DNA of 9,133 nucleotides from UBA1367 sp040268355. GTDB taxonomy: Bacteria > Actinomycetota > Coriobacteriia > Coriobacteriales > Atopobiaceae. The position numbers and the translations under genes were made by a program. Location of the stretch: positions 1-9,133 of the forward strand of contig JAWRIT010000092.1 in the NCBI GenBank assembly GCA_040268355.1, written 5' to 3'. Positions 6,734 through 9,133 of the stretch are shown piece by piece. The stretch's first letter is position 1. Each line of letters begins with the position of its first letter. The notes beneath the pieces are model-generated. The model was given only the letters and a program-made list of their open reading frames with translations, ran no database searches and was not told where the DNA came from.

Positions 6734-8062
6734 ATGAGGCATATGAAGTACCTGCTTACCTCCCTGCTCGCCATCGTGGCAGCGTTCGCCGTGAGCGCCA
6801 CCGCCCTCGCGGCAGGCACTGGCTCCATCACCATCACCCCGCCGGATGATGTTGACACCGACCAGACCATCACCTACACCATCTACAAGGTGTTCGACGC
6901 CGACGGCAACGGCGAGAACATCAGCTACAAGCTGGTCAGCGGCAAGACCACGGCTCCCGCCGGCTTCACGGTCGACAGCGCGGGCAACGTCTCCTTCAGC
7001 GGGGACCTCACCCAGAGCGACATCGACGCCATCGCCGCTTACGTCACCGACTCCGACATCGTGGGCACCGCCACGAGCACCGGCGGCAACCCGGCCGTGA
7101 TCGACAACCTTCCCAACGGCTACTACTACATCACCACCACGACCGGCACGGCCGTGATCGTCAACTCGACCAACCCTAACGTCGAGGTGAAGGACAAGAA
7201 CACCGTCCCGACCGTTGACAAGAAGATCACGGGCGCCAGCTCCTACGACGCCGACGGCAAGCAGGCGCTCGCGCAGGTCGGCACGTCGGTCAACTACGCC
7301 GCCACCATCACGGTCGGCGAGGGTGCCACGGGCTATGTGTTCAAGGACACCATGGGTGCGGGCCTCTCCTACAACGGCGACCTCGCCGTGACGGGCGGCA
7401 CGGAGGGCACCGACTACTCGGTCGCCGTCTCCGGCAACCAGATCACGGTCACCTTCGAGGACTCGTTCGTGACCGCCCAGGACACCATCGAGATCACCTA
7501 CAGCGCCACCGTCACGAGCGACGCGCTGCAGGATGACCCGGCCAACAACACGGCCACCATCAGCTACGGCAACAATCAGGAGTTCACGAGCCAGCCGTCC
7601 GAGACCAAGGTCTACAACGCGAAGCTCACAGTGGCCAAGCAGGACGGCAACGGCGATCCGCTTCCTGGTGCCGGCTTCGTCATCAAGAACGCCGACGGCA
7701 ACTACTACAAGCTCGAGAACGGTGTCGTCTCCTGGGTCGCCTCCATCGACGACGCCACCGAGTACGTCTCCGACAGCTCCGGTTCCGTCCAGGCCTTCAC
7801 CGGCCTTGCCAACGGCACCTACACGCTCGTCGAGAAGACCGTCCCCGCTGGCTACAACAAGGCCGCCGACTCGTCCTTCACGGTCAACGCGAACGACTAC
7901 ACGGCCAGCAACCTCAGCCAGGAGGCCACGGTCACCAACAACGCCGGCTCCGAGCTTCCCTCCACGGGCGGCATGGGAACCACGATCCTCTATGTGATCG
8001 GCGCGGCGTGCGTCATCGGCGCAGGCGTCTATCTGTTCCGCAAGAAGCGCCTCGAGGCCTAG
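6734..8062 (+). CDS. Major (backbone) pilin, isopeptide-forming, LPSTG-anchored
   Basis: A 442-residue FimA/SpaA-type pilin that forms the shaft. A signal peptide (MRHMKYLLTSLLA...) ends near A26/A27. Domain 1 spans about 28-155. Domain 2 (about 157-290) looks like the fimbrial isopeptide D2 type: K163 or K164 in PTVDKKI with N271 or N272 in NNTATISYGN. Domain 3 (about 295-403) is Cna-B/SpaA-like: K302, E367 in the E-box YTLVEKTVPAGY, and N402/N403. LPSTG at 408-412, a membrane helix at 415-435 and an RKKRLEA tail form the sorting signal. The pilin lysine is probably K155: V-x-V-K-D-K155-N lines up with V-x-V-Y-P-K-N of classical pilins but lacks its Tyr and Pro, and no Trp precedes it. Start: GGAGGG (6720-6725) is 8 nt before the ATG at 6734. 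The frame stays open upstream into the adhesin gene, but the signal peptide fixes the start. A second in-frame ATG lies at 6743, in a 9-bp tandem repeat of CATATGA. It is followed by strong hairpins and then the sortase. Confidence 0.95.
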   Translation: MRHMKYLLTSLLAIVAAFAVSATALAAGTGSITITPPDDVDTDQTITYTIYKVFDADGNGENISYKLVSGKTTAPAGFTVDSAGNVSFSGDLTQSDIDAIAAYVTDSDIVGTATSTGGNPAVIDNLPNGYYYITTTTGTAVIVNSTNPNVEVKDKNTVPTVDKKITGASSYDADGKQALAQVGTSVNYAATITVGEGATGYVFKDTMGAGLSYNGDLAVTGGTEGTDYSVAVSGNQITVTFEDSFVTAQDTIEITYSATVTSDALQDDPANNTATISYGNNQEFTSQPSETKVYNAKLTVAKQDGNGDPLPGAGFVIKNADGNYYKLENGVVSWVASIDDATEYVSDSSGSVQAFTGLANGTYTLVEKTVPAGYNKAADSSFTVNANDYTASNLSQEATVTNNAGSELPSTGGMGTTILYVIGAACVIGAGVYLFRKKRLEA

Positions 8063-8080
8063 GCCTCGCATGTGCCGGGT

Positions 8081-8115
8081 GACCGTCCCATCCTCCCCAG
8101 ATCCGGATGACGGTC
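8081..8115 (+). other. Hairpin 1 downstream of the backbone pilin gene
   Basis: GACCGTC (8081-8087) pairs with GACGGTC (8109-8115). A further ATCC/GGAT stem (8090-8093 with 8105-8108) continues inside it after a 2-nt bulge. No T-tract follows. It begins 18 nt after the pilin stop codon and may block 3' decay of the pilin mRNA. Confidence 0.35.
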
Positions 8116-8129
8116 GACCCACTGCCTGA

Positions 8130-8166
8130 GGGGAGCCCCGCGCGGCGCTCGTCGCCGGGGCTCCCC
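8130..8166 (+). terminator. Strong GC hairpin between backbone pilin and sortase genes (attenuator-like)
   Basis: GGGGAGCCCCG (8130-8140) pairs perfectly with CGGGGCTCCCC (8156-8166). One further A-T pair (8129/8167) gives 12 base pairs around a 15-nt loop. Only two T residues follow, so it is not a textbook intrinsic terminator. Partial termination or RNA protection here would leave much pilin mRNA and less sortase mRNA, a ratio commonly seen in pilus operons. Between it and the sortase start there is a GGGAGG (8181-8186) with no start codon at useful spacing. Confidence 0.55.
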
Positions 8167-8233
8167 TTGGGCATCTGTTGGGGAGGAAAACGGATAGGAT
8201 AGGGCGGTCCCCGTCTCCCTCAGGGGCTGCCCG

Positions 8234-9133
8234 ATGCAGGACCGCATGACACGACGCGACAAGAGGCACGAACGCATGGCGCACGCGCAGACACCAGAGC
8301 AGGGCCGTCCCCCACAGCGGGGCCGGCACCTGAGCGACCCCATCGCCGAGGGCGACGTGAGGGGCGGCGACGCGGGCGCCCCTCGGTCCGGCGGTCCGGT
8401 GGCGTGGCTGCGTGCGCACTTCGCCACGATGCTTGCCTCGCTGATCTTTCTGGCCGGCATCGGCCTGATCGCGTACCCGACCGTCTCGGACTGGTGGAAC
8501 GGCTGGCACCAGTCCCAGGTGGTCATGAACTACGTGGCCGATGTCGAGGAGATGAGCCAAGAGGAGATCGACGCGCAGTTCGCCCATGCCTTCGAATACA
8601 ATCGCGCGGTCGGGCGGGACGGCGTCAACTGGCATCACGACGAGGCGCAGGTCCAAGACTACCTCTCTCAGCTCACCTCGCCCAACCGAACGGTGATGGG
8701 CTACGTCTCCATCGAGAAGATCGGGGTCATGCTGCCCATCTACCACACGACCGACGAGAGCATCCTGGCGACCTCCATCGGTCACCTGGAGGGATCGTCG
8801 CTGCCGGTTGGCGCGGCGAGCTACAACGAGGACACCGCTCGGGTGGAGGATGCCGAGGACGGCTCGCACTGCGTGCTCTCGGGGCATCGCGGCCTGCCCT
8901 CGGCGCGGCTCTTCACCGACCTCGACAAGCTCGAGGAGGGGGACACGTTTCAGCTCATCGTGCTCGATCGGGTCATGACCTACGAGGTCGACCAGGTCCT
9001 GGTCGTCGAGCCCGACGAGATGGACGAGCTTGAGATCGTGGCGGGACGTGACCTGTGCACGCTGATCACCTGCACCCCCTACGGCATCAACACGCATCGG
9101 CTGCTCGTGCGGGGCCCGCGCGTGCCCACGCCC
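8234..9133 (+). CDS. Class C (pilin-polymerising) sortase, 3' end outside the window
   Basis: Membrane-bound transpeptidase that cleaves the LPxTG-type signals of the two pilins and joins them through a pilin lysine. The 300 residues present (numbered from 8234) include a hydrophilic N-terminus, a membrane helix around 66-84 (MLASLIFLAGIGLIAYP) and the sortase core. Core landmarks are VMGYVSIEKIGVMLPIYH, GHLEGSSLPVG, H218 in LSGHRGLPSARLFTDLDKL, C280 in LCTLITC-TPYG and R289 in NTHRLLVRG, so the His-Cys-Arg triad is complete. Class C enzymes usually have a second C-terminal membrane helix, which would lie beyond the window. Three in-frame ATGs compete: 8234 (AGGGG 7 nt upstream), 8246 (poor spacing) and 8276 (AAGAGG 9 nt upstream). 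I chose the first; 8276 would shorten the protein by 14 residues. Odd: the usual Asp-Pro-Phe/Tyr lid motif between the helix and the core is not evident; that region reads VNWHHDEAQ. Confidence 0.95.
   Translation, partial: MQDRMTRRDKRHERMAHAQTPEQGRPPQRGRHLSDPIAEGDVRGGDAGAPRSGGPVAWLRAHFATMLASLIFLAGIGLIAYPTVSDWWNGWHQSQVVMNYVADVEEMSQEEIDAQFAHAFEYNRAVGRDGVNWHHDEAQVQDYLSQLTSPNRTVMGYVSIEKIGVMLPIYHTTDESILATSIGHLEGSSLPVGAASYNEDTARVEDAEDGSHCVLSGHRGLPSARLFTDLDKLEEGDTFQLIVLDRVMTYEVDQVLVVEPDEMDELEIVAGRDLCTLITCTPYGINTHRLLVRGPRVPTP

Noticed and set aside
8181..8200. GGGAGG ribosome site with a TAGGAT -10-like box as a separate sortase promoter or start
   Set aside because: There is no start codon at useful spacing after GGGAGG, an in-frame TAG at 8195-8197 excludes an earlier sortase start, and no -35 element fits the TAGGAT.
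6428..9097. An 889-codon open frame on the minus strand, and similar long minus-strand frames at 2614-3924 and 3928-5796
   Set aside because: They lie opposite strongly supported pilin and sortase genes, are rich in Arg, Val, Gly and His with no domain signature, and arise because stop codons are rare opposite GC-ending codons.
1..9133. Search for tRNA, rRNA, CRISPR, insertion sequence, attachment site or origin
   Set aside because: No cloverleaf, spaced identical repeats, transposase motif or terminal inverted repeat was seen by eye on either strand.

Overview
The window holds a sortase-assembled pilus locus on the + strand, preceded by its probable regulator. The DNA is GC-rich, with G or C dominating third codon positions, and the genes are Gram-positive in type: LPxTG-class sorting signals, Cna-B/isopeptide pilin domains, a class C sortase, and a SARP-like winged-helix regulator. 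I infer a high-GC actinobacterium, most likely of the Coriobacteriia (Olsenella/Atopobium/Collinsella-like). The genus is a guess from protein style; no marker gene is present.

Layout. Positions 1-72 may be the last codons of an upstream gene. Positions 73-248 are an AT-richer control region with a striking run of 11-bp phased repeats (core GAACG). Positions 249-2450 encode a 733-residue cytoplasmic regulator with PAS-like segments, a degenerate GGDEF-like fold and a C-terminal OmpR/SARP-type winged helix. The 193-bp gap after it contains a second perfect 11-bp-spaced repeat pair with the same GAACG core, a plausible terminator and a perfect -35 box. Positions 2644-6588 encode a 1314-residue VWA/Cna-B surface protein, the probable tip adhesin. 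Positions 6734-8062 encode the 442-residue backbone pilin, followed by two hairpins, the second very strong. From 8234 to the window end is a class C (pilus) sortase, open at its 3' end.

How it works together (inference from the family): the sortase cleaves the LPSTG and LPSAG signals of the two pilins and polymerises the backbone through a lysine, with the VWA protein added, probably at the tip. Hairpins after each pilin gene could set the ratio of adhesin, backbone and sortase. The repeats before the regulator and before the adhesin suggest that the winged-helix protein controls itself and the pilus operon.

The pilus machinery belongs to a known class. The less ordinary parts are the shared 11-bp-phased operator candidates, the PAS/degenerate-GGDEF/SARP-like regulator, the LPSAG signal, the non-canonical pilin motif and a lone cysteine pair in the adhesin. 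No tRNA, rRNA, CRISPR array, insertion sequence or origin was seen.
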